A stretch of DNA of 64,000 bases from Bordetella sp. FB-8 (GCF_000382185.1 NZ_KB907784.1:1885633-1949632); one strand, 5' to 3'. Counted from the stretch's first letter, positions 38,392-47,809 are shown. Notes: generated from the sequence alone by a model not told the origin. A program made the numbers and translations.

Positions 38392-39186
38392 TCAGTCGAG
38401 CTTGGGCAGGGGGGCGCCCAGCCACTTCTGATAGAGCTTGTCCAGTTCGCCGTTGGCGGTGTTCTTGGCGATGAGGTCGTTGACGGTCTTGACCAGCGCG
38501 TCATCGCCCGGTCGCAGCGCTACCGCCATGTTCTGCTGCAGCAGCCCGAACTTGGTCTCGAACTGGCCGGCCGGCGCGCGCTTGGCGATCTGCGCGGCCA
38601 CCGTCACCGAGCAGCCGATCGCGTCGACCTGGCCCGACAGGAGCGCCTGCATGGCCGATGCGTCGTCGTCGAAGCGGCGGATCTGGGTGCCTTCGGGCGC
38701 GATCTTGGTCACGGCCACATCCTGCGTGGAAGCGCGGGCCACGCCGATGCGCAGGCCCTTGAGGTCGGCCGGCGTCTTCATGTTCAGCTTGGTCAGGCCG
38801 TACAGGACGATGGAGGCGGCCGAGTAGGGCTTGGAGAACAGAACCTGCTTGGCGCGCTCGGGCGTGACGGCCAGCGAAGCGACCAGCATGTCCACCTTGC
38901 CTGTCAGCAGATAGGGAATGCGGTTCGGGCCGGTCACGGGCACGATGTCGGCCTTCAGGCCCATGTCCTTGGCCAGTAGCTTGGCCACGTCGGCATCGTA
39001 GCCGTCGGGCTGGTTGCTGCTGTTCAAGATGCCGTAGGGGGGGAAGTCCACCAGCATGCCGATGGTGACCTTGCCCTTTTTCTTCAGATCGGCCAGCGTC
39101 TGGGCCGATGCGAGACCGGGCAGCATGCTGCCGGCGGCCAGGGCGGCCATGCCGAGGGTGAAACTACGTCGATTGATGTTCATCAT
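38392..39186 (-). CDS. Family 3 extracellular solute-binding protein
   Basis: 264-residue periplasmic binding protein of the amino-acid-type (SBP_bac_3) fold. The signal peptide begins INRRSFTLGMAALAAG and ends LASAQ at about 29; the RRSF pair resembles a Tat signal. Mature motifs include VTIGMLVDFPPYGI and DGYDADVAKLLAKDMGLK. The ligand is unknown. Sugar-acid metabolism downstream hints at an amino sugar acid or a charged sugar derivative. Confidence 0.92.
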   Translation of the reverse strand: MMNINRRSFTLGMAALAAGSMLPGLASAQTLADLKKKGKVTIGMLVDFPPYGILNSSNQPDGYDADVAKLLAKDMGLKADIVPVTGPNRIPYLLTGKVDMLVASLAVTPERAKQVLFSKPYSAASIVLYGLTKLNMKTPADLKGLRIGVARASTQDVAVTKIAPEGTQIRRFDDDASAMQALLSGQVDAIGCSVTVAAQIAKRAPAGQFETKFGLLQQNMAVALRPGDDALVKTVNDLIAKNTANGELDKLYQKWLGAPLPKLD

Positions 39187-39229
39187 GCTTGTCTCCTGAG
39201 TTTCTAGTCGTGGGGAAAGAACTTTTAAA

Positions 39230-39883
39230 TCAGCGGCTCATTGCCCGGGCGTGGCGTTTTTCCAGGCGCCATGCCAGAAGCGACAATGGCCAGCAGAGAG
39301 CGAAATAGATCGCGCCGACCACGCCGAACACGAGCAGCGGCTGGAAGGTGGCGTTGTCGATGATCTGGCCGGCGCGCGTGATCTCGGTAAAGCCGATGAT
39401 GGCGGCCAGCGACGTGCCCTTGATGATCTGCACCAGGTAGCCCACGGTGGGCGGCACGGCGATCTTGAAGGCCTGCGGCAGGATCACCGAGCGCATGCGC
39501 CAGGGATACGACAGCGATAGCGCCTCGGCCGCTTCCCACTGGCCGCGCGGCACGGCCTGGATGCAGCCGCGCCAGATCTCGCCCAGGAAGGCCCCGCTGT
39601 TCAAGGTGAGTGCGACGGCGGCGGCGGCCCAGGGGTTGATCTCCAACCCCAGGATCGGCGCGCCGAAGAACACCAGGAACAGCTGCAGCAGCAGCGGCGT
39701 GCCCTGAAAGATCTGCGTGAACACGGTGGCGCCACGCGCGAGCGGCGCATTGCCGCCCGTGCGCGCCAGCGCCACCAGTAATCCGACGGCGGTGCCGCCG
39801 GCAAAGGCGATGGCCGACAGGGCGATCGTCCATTTTGCCGCTTGTACGATGAACCACAGCTCGGGCCAGCCGAAAGTACGCAT
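39230..39883 (-). CDS. Amino acid-type ABC transporter permease
   Basis: 217-residue HisM/GlnP-type inner membrane permease with several hydrophobic helices and the ATPase-contact EAA loop (WEAAEALSLSYPWRMRSVILPQAF). FTQIFQGTPLLLQLFLVFFG is the typical permease motif. It pairs with the other permease 19 bases upstream to form the channel. Confidence 0.93.
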   Translation of the reverse strand: MRTFGWPELWFIVQAAKWTIALSAIAFAGGTAVGLLVALARTGGNAPLARGATVFTQIFQGTPLLLQLFLVFFGAPILGLEINPWAAAAVALTLNSGAFLGEIWRGCIQAVPRGQWEAAEALSLSYPWRMRSVILPQAFKIAVPPTVGYLVQIIKGTSLAAIIGFTEITRAGQIIDNATFQPLLVFGVVGAIYFALCWPLSLLAWRLEKRHARAMSR

Positions 39884-39902
39884 CTCTTGTTCCTTGCTGG
39901 AC

Positions 39903-40574
39903 TCAGCGGCGGTCGGGGTAGTTCAGGCAGGTCTGGAAGACCAGCTTGAACAGCGCGCTGAAGGCCAGCGACAGCGCCAGATAGATAATGGTCACGACGA
40001 TATAGACCTCGAAGCTGCGGAATGTCTGGGACTGGATGTTGGCGGCGACCGAGGTCAGGTCGTCGGCCGAGATCACCGAGACTACGGAGGAACTGAGCAT
40101 CAGCAGGATGAACTGGCTGGTCAGCGCGGGGTAGATCGTCTTGAGGGCGGGCTTGAGGATGACAAAGCGGAAGATTTCCCAGCGCTTGAGGTTCAGCGCC
40201 AGGCCGGCTTCGATCTGGCCCTTGGGGATGGATTCGATGCCGGCGCGGATGATCTCGGTGGCGTAGGCACCCAGGTTCACCACCATGGACACCAGCGCGG
40301 CCGTGTGCGGTGTCCAGCGCAGGCCGATGGCCGGCAGGGCGAAAAAAAAGAAGAACAACTGCACCAGGAACGGCGTGTTGCGGATCAGTTCGATGTAGGC
40401 ATTGATCACCAGACGCAGCCAGCCAGGCCCCGAGGTCTTGCCCCATGCGCAGGCAATGGCCACCACCAGGCCGAGCACCGTGGCCGTCAGCGAGAGTTGA
40501 ATGGTGATCCAGGTGCCGTGCAGCAAATCGGGCCAGGCGGCAAAAACCTGGCCGAACTGAAAGCGGTAGTTCAT
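39903..40574 (-). CDS. Amino acid-type ABC transporter permease, first gene of operon
   Basis: 223-residue permease of the same family (IELIRNTPFLVQLFFFFFALP, with an EAA loop at IEAGLALNLKRWEIFRFVILKPAL). The start at 40574 is chosen because the family begins at MNYRFQFGQ; the longer open frame overlaps waaA. There is no strong ribosome binding site. It is first in an eight-gene leftward operon ending with the LacI regulator, and the palindrome at 40590-40603 is immediately upstream. Confidence 0.92.
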   Translation of the reverse strand: MNYRFQFGQVFAAWPDLLHGTWITIQLSLTATVLGLVVAIACAWGKTSGPGWLRLVINAYIELIRNTPFLVQLFFFFFALPAIGLRWTPHTAALVSMVVNLGAYATEIIRAGIESIPKGQIEAGLALNLKRWEIFRFVILKPALKTIYPALTSQFILLMLSSSVVSVISADDLTSVAANIQSQTFRSFEVYIVVTIIYLALSLAFSALFKLVFQTCLNYPDRR

Positions 40575-40589
40575 GGGGATAAAGGTGTA

Positions 40590-40603
40590 TGAAACCGGTT
40601 TCA
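40590..40603. promoter_or_regulatory. LacI-family operator
   Basis: TGAAACCGGTTTCA is a perfect 14-base palindrome with the central CG step typical of LacI-family sites. It lies 15 bases before the first permease ATG, in an otherwise AT-rich leader. A minus-strand TACAAT about 35 bases upstream may be the -10 box, which would put the operator just past the start point. The terminal gene of the operon encodes a LacI-family protein, the likely ligand-responsive repressor. Confidence 0.75.
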
Positions 40604-40683
40604 ATAGTTTGAATCGTGACTTTTCGATTGTATTTAGGGGAAAACCCAGGGGGTGGGAAATGCTGGCGGAAGGGCCTCGGGCC

Positions 40684-41982
40684 TCAAGCGTGCGGGGTCG
40701 GCGCAAGCCCGAGCATGGGCGCCATGGCATCGAGCACGCGCTGCACGGCGCCCGCGTGGCGGGCCACATAGCGCAGGCCGGCCTGGCTCATGGCTTCGCG
40801 CCTATCCGGGTCGCCCAGCAAATCGAAGGCGGCCGTCAGGGCGCTGGCCGCATCCGGCTGGCGCAGCACGGCGCCCGCGGCGATGCCCTCGATCGTGGCC
40901 TGCTCGAAATTCTGCGTATGCGGGCCCACGATCACCGGCGTGCCGGTGGCGCAGGCCTCGATCAGGTTCTGCCCGCCATGGGCGATGAAGCTGCCGGCCA
41001 CGATGGCCGCATCGCTGGCCGCGTAGTAAGAAACCATCTCGCCCATGCTGTCGCCCAGCAGCACTTGCGTGTCCGCGGGCAACGCTTGCGCCGGGTCGAT
41101 GCGGCTGCGGCGGATCGTCCGCAGGCCGGCCGATTGCAGCAGATCGAATACGCCGTCAAAGCGCTCGGGGTGGCGCGGGATCAGCACGACCAGCGCGTCG
41201 GACCCAGGGGCGTGCGCAGCCAGGGCCGCGATGAAGGCGGCCTCCTCGCCATCCTGCGTGCTGGCGATGGCAATGGTCTTGCGATGCCAGGCCTGTTTCC
41301 ACGCACGGCCGCGCTTGACCTGCGCGGGCGCGACCGCGGCGTCGAATTTGATGTTGCCCGTCACGGACACCGCGCGCGCGCCGGATGCGCGCAGGCGCTG
41401 CGCGTCGCCTTCGGTCTGCGCCAGCACCTTGTCCAGGCCGGCATAGGCCTGCCGCAAGGCGCTGCCGCCGTAACGCTGGCCGGCACGGGCCGAGCGCTCC
41501 GACAGGCGCGCGCTGACCAGGGCGATGGGCAGGCCGATCTGCCGTGCGGCATGGATCAGGTTGGGCCAGACCTCGCGCTCGATGAGGATGCCGCAGCGCG
41601 GCTGCATGGCGGCGTAGAAGCGGCGGCAGGCGGCGGGCAGGTCGTAGGGCAGCCAGCTCTGCCGCAGTTGGCCTTGTTCTATCGCCTGCGCGAAGAGCCG
41701 CGCGCCTTCGCGGCGGCCGGTGGCGGTCATATGAGTGAGCAGCACGGGCAGGCCGCGGTCCAGCAGCGCCTTGACGAGCGGCTGCGCGGCGCGGGTCTCG
41801 CCCAGGCTCACCGCGTGTACCCAGACGGGCCGCCCTGCGGCCAGCGCGCCAGGCTCGTAGCGGCCGAAGCGCTCGCCCATGTGGGCGCCGTAGAAAGCGT
41901 CGCTGCGCGCGCGCAGGCGCACGCGCAGGGCGAGCAGCGGCGCGATGGCATTGACGATACCGGCATAGATCGTGCGATTCAT
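40684..41982 (-). CDS. waaA: 3-deoxy-D-manno-octulosonic acid (Kdo) transferase
   Basis: 432-residue inner-membrane glycosyltransferase that adds Kdo from CMP-Kdo to lipid IVA in LPS core assembly. The N-terminal hydrophobic helix is IYAGIVNAIAPLLALRVRL, and the catalytic region VHAVSLGETRAAQPLV holds the essential Glu. GNIKFDAAV and IAHGGQNLIEACATGTPVIVGP are GT30 signatures. It is a leftward single gene, 109 bases from the ABC operon start. Confidence 0.95.
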   Translation of the reverse strand: MNRTIYAGIVNAIAPLLALRVRLRARSDAFYGAHMGERFGRYEPGALAAGRPVWVHAVSLGETRAAQPLVKALLDRGLPVLLTHMTATGRREGARLFAQAIEQGQLRQSWLPYDLPAACRRFYAAMQPRCGILIEREVWPNLIHAARQIGLPIALVSARLSERSARAGQRYGGSALRQAYAGLDKVLAQTEGDAQRLRASGARAVSVTGNIKFDAAVAPAQVKRGRAWKQAWHRKTIAIASTQDGEEAAFIAALAAHAPGSDALVVLIPRHPERFDGVFDLLQSAGLRTIRRSRIDPAQALPADTQVLLGDSMGEMVSYYAASDAAIVAGSFIAHGGQNLIEACATGTPVIVGPHTQNFEQATIEGIAAGAVLRQPDAASALTAAFDLLGDPDRREAMSQAGLRYVARHAGAVQRVLDAMAPMLGLAPTPHA

Positions 41983-42064
41983 GGCACGGGATTATCGCCC
42001 GGCTGGGAGGGATTGCTGCCTGCAGGCGGCGCGGCCCGTCGCATTCGCGCAATCCGCCGGGCCC

Positions 42065-42955
42065 TCAGGGCTGCCTGACCATGAGGTCAATGATCTCCGG
42101 CACCGCGGCCTGTTCCAGTCCGGCCTCGCAGGCCCGCTGGTAGGTGTGCAGGACGCCTAGCGCCGTTTCCCGCGCCGCGCCGATTTCCTCGGCCATCGCG
42201 GCGTAATAGCCCATGTCCTTGTTGGCGTTGGCGATGGAGAACCTGAAGCTGGAGGTATCGCGCGACTCGATATAGGGGCGTAGCCTGTCCAGCACCACGC
42301 CGCCGCCGCCGCCTGTGGCGAGAATGTCGGTAAAGACCTCGGGCTGGACGCCCGCGCGTTCGGCGCAGGCGGCCGCTTCGGCAAGGACCGCGGAAAAGCC
42401 CAGGGACACGTAGTTGTGCAGCAGCTTCATGCGGTGGCCCGCGCCGACGGGGCCGGCGTGCACCACGTTCTCGGCATAGCTCCTTAGCAGCGGCAGGCAG
42501 CGGTCAAAGAGTTCCTTGTCGCCGCCTACGATGAGGTTGAGCCGGCCCTGCGCGGCTTCCTTGGGCGTGCGCGTCATGGGGGCGTCCAGGAACAGGCCGC
42601 CGGCTTTGTGCACCGCCTCGGCCACCCTGACGGTGGAAGAGGGGATGGCGGTCGAGCAGTCGATGATGATGGTGCCCGGCCTGATGCCCGCCAGCACGCC
42701 GTCGGGTTTGAAAAGCACGTCCTCGACCTGGGGCGTGCCGGTCACGCAGAGAATGACGATGTCGGCCTGGCGGGCGAGGTCGGCGGCGCTGGCGCTTAAG
42801 GTGGCGCCGGCGGCCAGCAGGTCGTCGACGGGTTGGTTGCCGGGATGGTCCAGCAGCACCAGGGGATAGCCGCCTTTGGTGACGACGTTCAATGCAATGC
42901 CGTGGCCCATCATCCCCACGCCTATCATGCCGACCCTCGGCTTGCCTGCGCTCAT
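42065..42955 (-). CDS. 3-hydroxyisobutyrate dehydrogenase-family oxidoreductase
   Basis: 296 residues of the beta-hydroxyacid dehydrogenase family. The NAD(P) motif is GMIGVGMMGHGIA, the substrate-binding segment is DAPMTRTPKEAAQGRL, and the catalytic lysine is in HRMKLLHNYVSLG. Relatives act on 3-hydroxyisobutyrate, tartronate semialdehyde or glyoxylate, and the substrate here is open. GGAGA before ATG 42955 sets the start over earlier in-frame codons. It stands alone between waaA and the ABC operon. Confidence 0.88.
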   Translation of the reverse strand: MSAGKPRVGMIGVGMMGHGIALNVVTKGGYPLVLLDHPGNQPVDDLLAAGATLSASAADLARQADIVILCVTGTPQVEDVLFKPDGVLAGIRPGTIIIDCSTAIPSSTVRVAEAVHKAGGLFLDAPMTRTPKEAAQGRLNLIVGGDKELFDRCLPLLRSYAENVVHAGPVGAGHRMKLLHNYVSLGFSAVLAEAAACAERAGVQPEVFTDILATGGGGGVVLDRLRPYIESRDTSSFRFSIANANKDMGYYAAMAEEIGAARETALGVLHTYQRACEAGLEQAAVPEIIDLMVRQP

Positions 42956-43116
42956 GCTTGTCTCCATGGATTCGATTCGGTTCGATTCGCGGGGCGCTGC
43001 CCCGGCGTTTCCCTCGACTCCCATTAGACAACGGACCCGCAGGCAAAAAAACAGCTTGGTCAGGCGTTCATGCCCGGCGCCTCATGGCCGATGCGTTCCG
43101 CCCTGTCCGCATCGCA

Positions 43117-43884
43117 TCACTTCAGGCGTCCCGCGAGAAACTGTCCGAGCCGCTCGCTCCTGGGATTGACGAGCACCTGCTCGGGGGGGCCCTCTTCCTC
43201 GATCTTGCCCTGATGCAGGAACACCACGTGGTTCGATACATTGCGTGCGAAGCCCATCTCGTGCGTGACGACGATCATGGTGCGACCCTCGTCGGCGAGC
43301 GCCTGCATCACCTTCAGGACTTCGCCGACGAGTTCCGGATCGAGCGCCGACGTCGGCTCGTCGAACAGCATCACCTCGGGCTCCATCGCGAGCGCGCGCG
43401 CAATTGCCACCCGCTGCTGTTGTCCGCCGGAAAGATGCGCCGGATACATTGCCTCCATACGCGCGGACAGTCCCACTTTCTCCAGGTACTTGCGCGCACG
43501 CGCGATCGCCTCGTCCTTGCCGATGCCCAGCACCGCCATCGGCGCTTCGATCACGTTCTCCAGCGCCGTCATGTGCGCCCACAGATTGAAGTGCTGGAAA
43601 ACCATCGCCAGCTTCACGCGCAGGCGCTGCAACTGCTTGGGATCGCCGATGCGCGGCGTGCCATGGCGGTCGCGCTCGATGCGGATCGACTCGCCGCCGA
43701 GCGTGATGGTGCCCGAGCAAGGCTGCTCGAGAAAGTTGATGCAGCGCAGGAAGGTGCTTTTGCCTGAACCGCTGGAGCCGATGATGCTGATGACGTCGCC
43801 CGCCTTCGCGTGCAGCGAGACGCCCTTGAGCACCTCGTTGTCGCCGTATTTCTTGTGCAGGTCGTCCACAATGAGCTTGTACAT
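43117..43884 (-). CDS. HisP-like ABC transporter ATP-binding protein
   Basis: 255 residues, closest in pattern to HisP (histidine/lysine/arginine/ornithine uptake). Walker A is GSSGSGKST, the signature [15 protein letters not shown], Walker [13 protein letters not shown]. The long insert after strand 3 ([25 protein letters not shown]) is typical of HisP. It is the last gene of a leftward operon with two permeases and a binding protein. Confidence 0.94.
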   Translation of the reverse strand: MYKLIVDDLHKKYGDNEVLKGVSLHAKAGDVISIIGSSGSGKSTFLRCINFLEQPCSGTITLGGESIRIERDRHGTPRIGDPKQLQRLRVKLAMVFQHFNLWAHMTALENVIEAPMAVLGIGKDEAIARARKYLEKVGLSARMEAMYPAHLSGGQQQRVAIARALAMEPEVMLFDEPTSALDPELVGEVLKVMQALADEGRTMIVVTHEMGFARNVSNHVVFLHQGKIEEEGPPEQVLVNPRSERLGQFLAGRLK

Positions 43885-43936
43885 GTATTGTTCCGTTCTC
43901 CGACGGCCTCGCGTGCCGTCCGGCTATGCCGATGAA

Positions 43937-44650
43937 TCAATGGCCCTGAGGCTTGAGGAACGCAAGCCAGCGCGCCTCCAGGCGCCTGAACGCCCAGATC
44001 AGCGCGAACACGATCACCGCGTAGAGCAGCGCCGCGATCCCATACGCCTGGAACGACATGTAGGTCGCGGCGTTCACGTCGCGCGTGACCTTCAGGATGT
44101 CGGGCACCGTGGCGGTAAATGCGAGCGTCGTGGCGTGCAGCATCAGGATCACCTCGTTGCTGTAGCTGGGCAGCGCGCGCCGCAGCGCCGACGGCAGTAT
44201 CACGCGCCGGTAGAGCGTGAAGCGCGTCATGCCGTAGGCGAGCCCCGCCTCGATCTCGCCGGCGGGCATGGTCTTGATCGCGCCCGCGAAGATCTCGGTT
44301 GCGTACGCGCACTCGTTGAGCGTGAACGCGAGCAGCGTGCAGTTCATCGCGTCGCGAAAGAAGGTATTGAGCCAGGCGTGATCGTGCACGTAATGCAGGC
44401 TGTAGATTCCCGTGTAGCAAAGGAGCAGCTGCACGTACAGCGGCGTGCCGCGGAATACGTAGGTGTAGAGCCACACCGGGCCGCAGATAAAGCGGTTCCT
44501 CGAAGCGCGCGCGATCGCAAGCGGCACCGCGAAAAGAAAGCCGAGCCCGACCGATACGACGAGCAGCCACAGCGTGATGACCAGGCCGCTGAGCCGGTAT
44601 CCGTCGCTGTACAGATAGTTTTGCCAATATTGGCCGATCAACTGAATCAC
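43937..44650 (-). CDS. HisM-like ABC transporter permease
   Basis: 237-residue inner membrane permease. The EAA loop is IEAGLAYGMTRFTLYRRVILPSAL, and YTYVFRGTPLYVQLLLCYTG is the family motif. The start is a GTG at 44650 that overlaps the hisQ-like stop by 4 bases (GTGA), showing translational coupling; the open frame further upstream is a shadow of the previous gene. Confidence 0.93.
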   Translation of the reverse strand: MIQLIGQYWQNYLYSDGYRLSGLVITLWLLVVSVGLGFLFAVPLAIARASRNRFICGPVWLYTYVFRGTPLYVQLLLCYTGIYSLHYVHDHAWLNTFFRDAMNCTLLAFTLNECAYATEIFAGAIKTMPAGEIEAGLAYGMTRFTLYRRVILPSALRRALPSYSNEVILMLHATTLAFTATVPDILKVTRDVNAATYMSFQAYGIAALLYAVIVFALIWAFRRLEARWLAFLKPQGH

Positions 44651-45333
44651 GATACAAGCCTGACGCCTACTGAATAGCGCTTCTCGAGATAGATGAGCAC
44701 AAGATTGGAGAGGGTCGTGATCGCCAGATAGATCGCGCCCGCGACGAGCATGAAGAAAAAGAAGTTGAGCGTGCTCTTGCCTGCGTCCTGGGCCGCCTTG
44801 ACCAGATCGGAGAGGCCGACGATCGACACGAGCGCCGTCGCCTTCACGAGCACCTGCCAGTTGTTGCCTACGCCCGGCAGCGCGAAGCGCATCATCTGCG
44901 GGAACAAGATCCGGCGAAACACGCGGGCGCGGCTCATGCCGAACGCCAGGCCCGCCTCGATCTGGCCGCGCGGCACCGCGAGGAACGCGCCGCGGAACGT
45001 CTCGGCAAAGTACGCGCCGTAAATGAAGCCGAGCGTGATGACCCCCGCCCAGAACGGATCGATATCGATCTGGTCCCAGCCCAGCAGGTCGGTCACGTTG
45101 TTCAACTGGATTTGCATGCCGTAGAACAGCAGCAGCATCAGCACCAGATCGGGCACCGCGCGGATCAGCGTGGTGTACAGCGTGCCGATTGCGGCCGCCA
45201 GCCGGTTGTTCGACAGTTTGGCCGCGGCTCCGGTCAGGCCGAGCGCGACCGCCGCGGCCAGAGACAGCACGGCGAGCTTGGCCGTCATCAGCGTGCCAGC
45301 CCAGAGGAGCGGGCCGTAGCCTTGAAAGAACAT
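44647..45333 (-). CDS. HisQ-like ABC transporter permease
   Basis: 228-residue permease with the EAA loop IEAGLAFGMSRARVFRRILFPQMM and TLIRAVPDLVLMLLLFYGMQ. ATG 45333, preceded by CAGGA, is preferred over a TTG two codons earlier. It forms the membrane channel with the following permease for a basic amino acid or similar polar solute. Confidence 0.93.
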   Translation of the reverse strand: MFFQGYGPLLWAGTLMTAKLAVLSLAAAVALGLTGAAAKLSNNRLAAAIGTLYTTLIRAVPDLVLMLLLFYGMQIQLNNVTDLLGWDQIDIDPFWAGVITLGFIYGAYFAETFRGAFLAVPRGQIEAGLAFGMSRARVFRRILFPQMMRFALPGVGNNWQVLVKATALVSIVGLSDLVKAAQDAGKSTLNFFFFMLVAGAIYLAITTLSNLVLIYLEKRYSVGVRLVS

Positions 45334-45394
45334 GCGCAAATTCCTGAAACGGCACGAGGCGCCGCGCGTTGCCGCGCGGCGCCTCGTGTGGCGC

Positions 45395-46168
45395 TTAACC
45401 GCCGTAGACGTCGAACGTGAAGTACTTCTTCTCGATCTTCTTGTACGTGCCGTCCTTGATCATCGCGGCGATGGCCCCGTCGAGCTTGGCCTTCAGGTCG
45501 GTGTCTTGCTTGCGCAGGCCGATGCCCGCGCCGTCACCCAGCGTCTTGGGATCGTTGATATTGCCGCCCGCGAACTCGAAGCCCTTGCCGCGCGGCGTGT
45601 TCAGAAAGCCGATGTCGGCCTGAACCGCGTCCTGCAGGGCCGCGTCCAGACGGCCGGAGATCAGGTCCGTGTAGACCAGGTCCTGGTTTTCATAGGACAC
45701 CACGTTCACGCCCTTGGGCGCCCAGTAGGTCTTGGCGTAGGTTTCCTGGATCGTGCCCTGCTCGACGCCCACCGACTTGCCCTTGAGCGATTCAGCGGTC
45801 GGCTTCAGGTTCGCGCCCTTCTTGTCGACCAGGCGCGTCGGCGTATTGAACAGCTTGGACGAGAAGGCGATCTGCTCTTCGCGCTTGGGCGTCATGGACA
45901 TCGAGGACAGCACGCCGTCGAACTTGCGCGCCTTGAGCGCCGGGATCATGCCGTCGAAGTCGTTTTCGATCCATACGCACTTGGCGTGCAGGCGGTGGCA
46001 GATCTCGTTGCCCAGATCGATGTCGAAGCCGACCAGTTTGCCGCTGGCATTTTTCGACTCGAACGGAGGGTAGCTTGCATCGACGCCGAAACGGATGGTC
46101 GACCAGTCCTTCGCGTGGGCGCCGGCGGCGGCCAGTGCGAGCATGATGCCGAGTGCGATTTTTTTCAT
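45395..46168 (-). CDS. HisJ/ArgT-like periplasmic amino acid-binding protein
   Basis: 257 residues with a clear signal peptide (KKIALGIMLALAAAGAHA, cut after about 19). The mature part matches lysine/arginine/ornithine/histidine-binding proteins: IRFGVDASYPPFESKNASGK, GFDIDLGNEICHRLHAKCVW with two cysteines, and DGMIPALKARKFDGVLSSMSMTPKR. First gene of the four-gene uptake operon. The 300-base region upstream has no other gene. Confidence 0.94.
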   Translation of the reverse strand: MKKIALGIMLALAAAGAHAKDWSTIRFGVDASYPPFESKNASGKLVGFDIDLGNEICHRLHAKCVWIENDFDGMIPALKARKFDGVLSSMSMTPKREEQIAFSSKLFNTPTRLVDKKGANLKPTAESLKGKSVGVEQGTIQETYAKTYWAPKGVNVVSYENQDLVYTDLISGRLDAALQDAVQADIGFLNTPRGKGFEFAGGNINDPKTLGDGAGIGLRKQDTDLKAKLDGAIAAMIKDGTYKKIEKKYFTFDVYGG

Positions 46169-46423
46169 AATGTTCCTGAATATTGATTTGCGGTACGAAT
46201 GCGCTTCGATGACAATGCGCCGGCCGCAAGCGGCGGCTGGCGAAATTGTAGGCGTGATTTCACTCGTCCACGCCAGGCCGGGCAATCCGCGTTTTCCCAT
46301 AGGCCGCGCTCGTCTGTCAGCGGGTTGCCAGTCTTTCCGGAATTTACCTGCGCTTGCAGCGTAAAAAGCTGACTCGCCCGTTAAATGCGTGCGCCGACGG
46401 GCTGAACCTCTCGTGTCTGGCTG
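46169..46423. other. Non-coding leader/promoter region of the HisJ-like operon
   Basis: No convincing gene lies between the binding-protein start and the fahA terminator. The part next to the start is AT-rich (AATATTGATTT). An imperfect hairpin around GCCGC-AA-GCGGC lies at about 46222-46240. No regulator gene is adjacent. Confidence 0.5.
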
Positions 46424-46448
46424 AAAAAAACCCCGCCTCAGGCAGGGT
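46424..46448 (-). terminator. Intrinsic terminator after fahA
   Basis: On the minus strand the stem ACCCTGCC/GGCGGGGT, with loop TGA and one G-U pair, is followed by a T-run (seven A on the + strand, 46424-46430). It closes the hmgA-fahA transcript. Confidence 0.88.
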
Positions 46449-46470
46449 GTCGGTCAAGCGCAGAGCGGCC

Positions 46471-47784
46471 CTAGCGCGCCGGCGCCACCGTGCCCACGCA
46501 TTCGCCGAAGCCGATGCGCGCATAGCCGGATTTGACGCACTCGGCGCGGAAGATGACCTGATCGCCGTCCTCAAGGAAGGTGCGTTGTTCGCCCCAGGGC
46601 AGTTCCAGGGCCTTCTTGCCGCCCTCGGTAAGCTCCAGCAGGGAGGCCGCTTCCGAGGGCGAGGGGCCCGACAGCGTGCCCGAGCCCATCAGGTCGCCGG
46701 GCTGCAGATTGCAGCCGTTGACGGTGTGGTGCGCCACCAACTGCGCCAGGGTCCAGTAGGCGTCGCGAAAGTTGCTCGTCGACAGCTTGGCCGGTGCGGC
46801 CTTGCCGGCGCGCGATTGCGCGGTGGTGAGCAACACTTGCATCTGCACATTGAAGGCGCCTTGCGCGCTGTTGGCGGCCGAACTCAGGTAGGGCAAGGGC
46901 TGCGGATCGGACGCCGGGTGCGCGAATTTTTCGCGAAAGGGCGCCAGCGCGTCCAGGGTGACGATCCAGGGCGAGAGCGTGGACGCGAAGCTCTTGGACA
47001 GGAAAGGCCCCAGGGGCTGGTATTCCCAGGCCTGTATATCGCGAGCGGACCAGTCGTTGAAAAGGCTCAGGCCGAAGACATGCTGCTCGGCCTGCTCGAT
47101 GTCGATGCGCTCGCCCTGCGCATTGCCGGTGCCTACGTAGATGCCCAACTCCAGCTCGTAGTCCAGGCGCTTGCAAGGACCCCATTGCGGCGTGCCGCCT
47201 TCGACGGCGGGCCGCTGCTGGCCGACGGGGCGCGCAAAGGTCTGGTTCACGCCCAGGCTGGAGGCCCGGCCGTGATAGCCGATGGGCACCCACTTGTAGT
47301 TGGGCAGCAGCGGATTGTCGGGGCGGAACTGCTTGCCCACGGTGGTGGCATGGTGCACCGAGATGTAGAAGTCGGTGTAGTCGCCCACGCGCGCCGGCAT
47401 GCCGTATTGCGCGTCCGCTTGCGCCACCAGCAGAGGTTCGATCTTGTCTTGCAGCGGCGAGCCCGCGCGCAGCGCGCGCGACAGCGCCAGGCGCAATGCG
47501 CGCCAGTGGGCCTGGCCCAGGGCCATCAGCGGATTGAGCGCGTCGCCCGTGCACGCGGCCAGCGCCTGGGCGGCCGGGCCGTCGAAAGGATCGAGAGCGG
47601 CCAGCGCGGCCAGATCCACGATGTGCTCGCCGATGGCCACACCGGGGCGCAAGGCTTGGCTTGAACCCGCCCGGCGGAACACGGCATAGGGCAGGTTCTG
47701 AATGGGAAAGTCGGTGCCGGCCAGGTTGGCGCTGGCGACCCAGCTTTGCAGCGCGGGGTCGTGGGTTTCATTGATCAGGGTCAT
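46471..47784 (-). CDS. fahA: Fumarylacetoacetase
   Basis: 437 residues, a full-length FAH. It hydrolyses fumarylacetoacetate to fumarate and acetoacetate, the last step of tyrosine/homogentisate breakdown. Metal and catalytic motifs are DYTDFYISVHHATTVG, ELELGIYVG, LFNDWSARDIQAWEYQPLG and PGDLMGSGTLSGP. ATG 47784 starts 25 bases after hmgA, so the two are co-transcribed. A maleylacetoacetate isomerase gene is not in the window. Confidence 0.96.
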   Translation of the reverse strand: MTLINETHDPALQSWVASANLAGTDFPIQNLPYAVFRRAGSSQALRPGVAIGEHIVDLAALAALDPFDGPAAQALAACTGDALNPLMALGQAHWRALRLALSRALRAGSPLQDKIEPLLVAQADAQYGMPARVGDYTDFYISVHHATTVGKQFRPDNPLLPNYKWVPIGYHGRASSLGVNQTFARPVGQQRPAVEGGTPQWGPCKRLDYELELGIYVGTGNAQGERIDIEQAEQHVFGLSLFNDWSARDIQAWEYQPLGPFLSKSFASTLSPWIVTLDALAPFREKFAHPASDPQPLPYLSSAANSAQGAFNVQMQVLLTTAQSRAGKAAPAKLSTSNFRDAYWTLAQLVAHHTVNGCNLQPGDLMGSGTLSGPSPSEAASLLELTEGGKKALELPWGEQRTFLEDGDQVIFRAECVKSGYARIGFGECVGTVAPAR

Positions 47785-47809
47785 GGGGGTCTCTATTGTG
47801 CGGATGCGC

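Noticed and set aside
36709..38979. 756-codon + strand frame
   Set aside because: Antisense to the TIM-barrel, ATPase and binding-protein genes, all of which have clear motifs.
43117..46168. HisJQMP operon as a recently transferred island
   Set aside because: No repeats, integrase, tRNA boundary or clear base-composition break that I could see; codon statistics would be needed.
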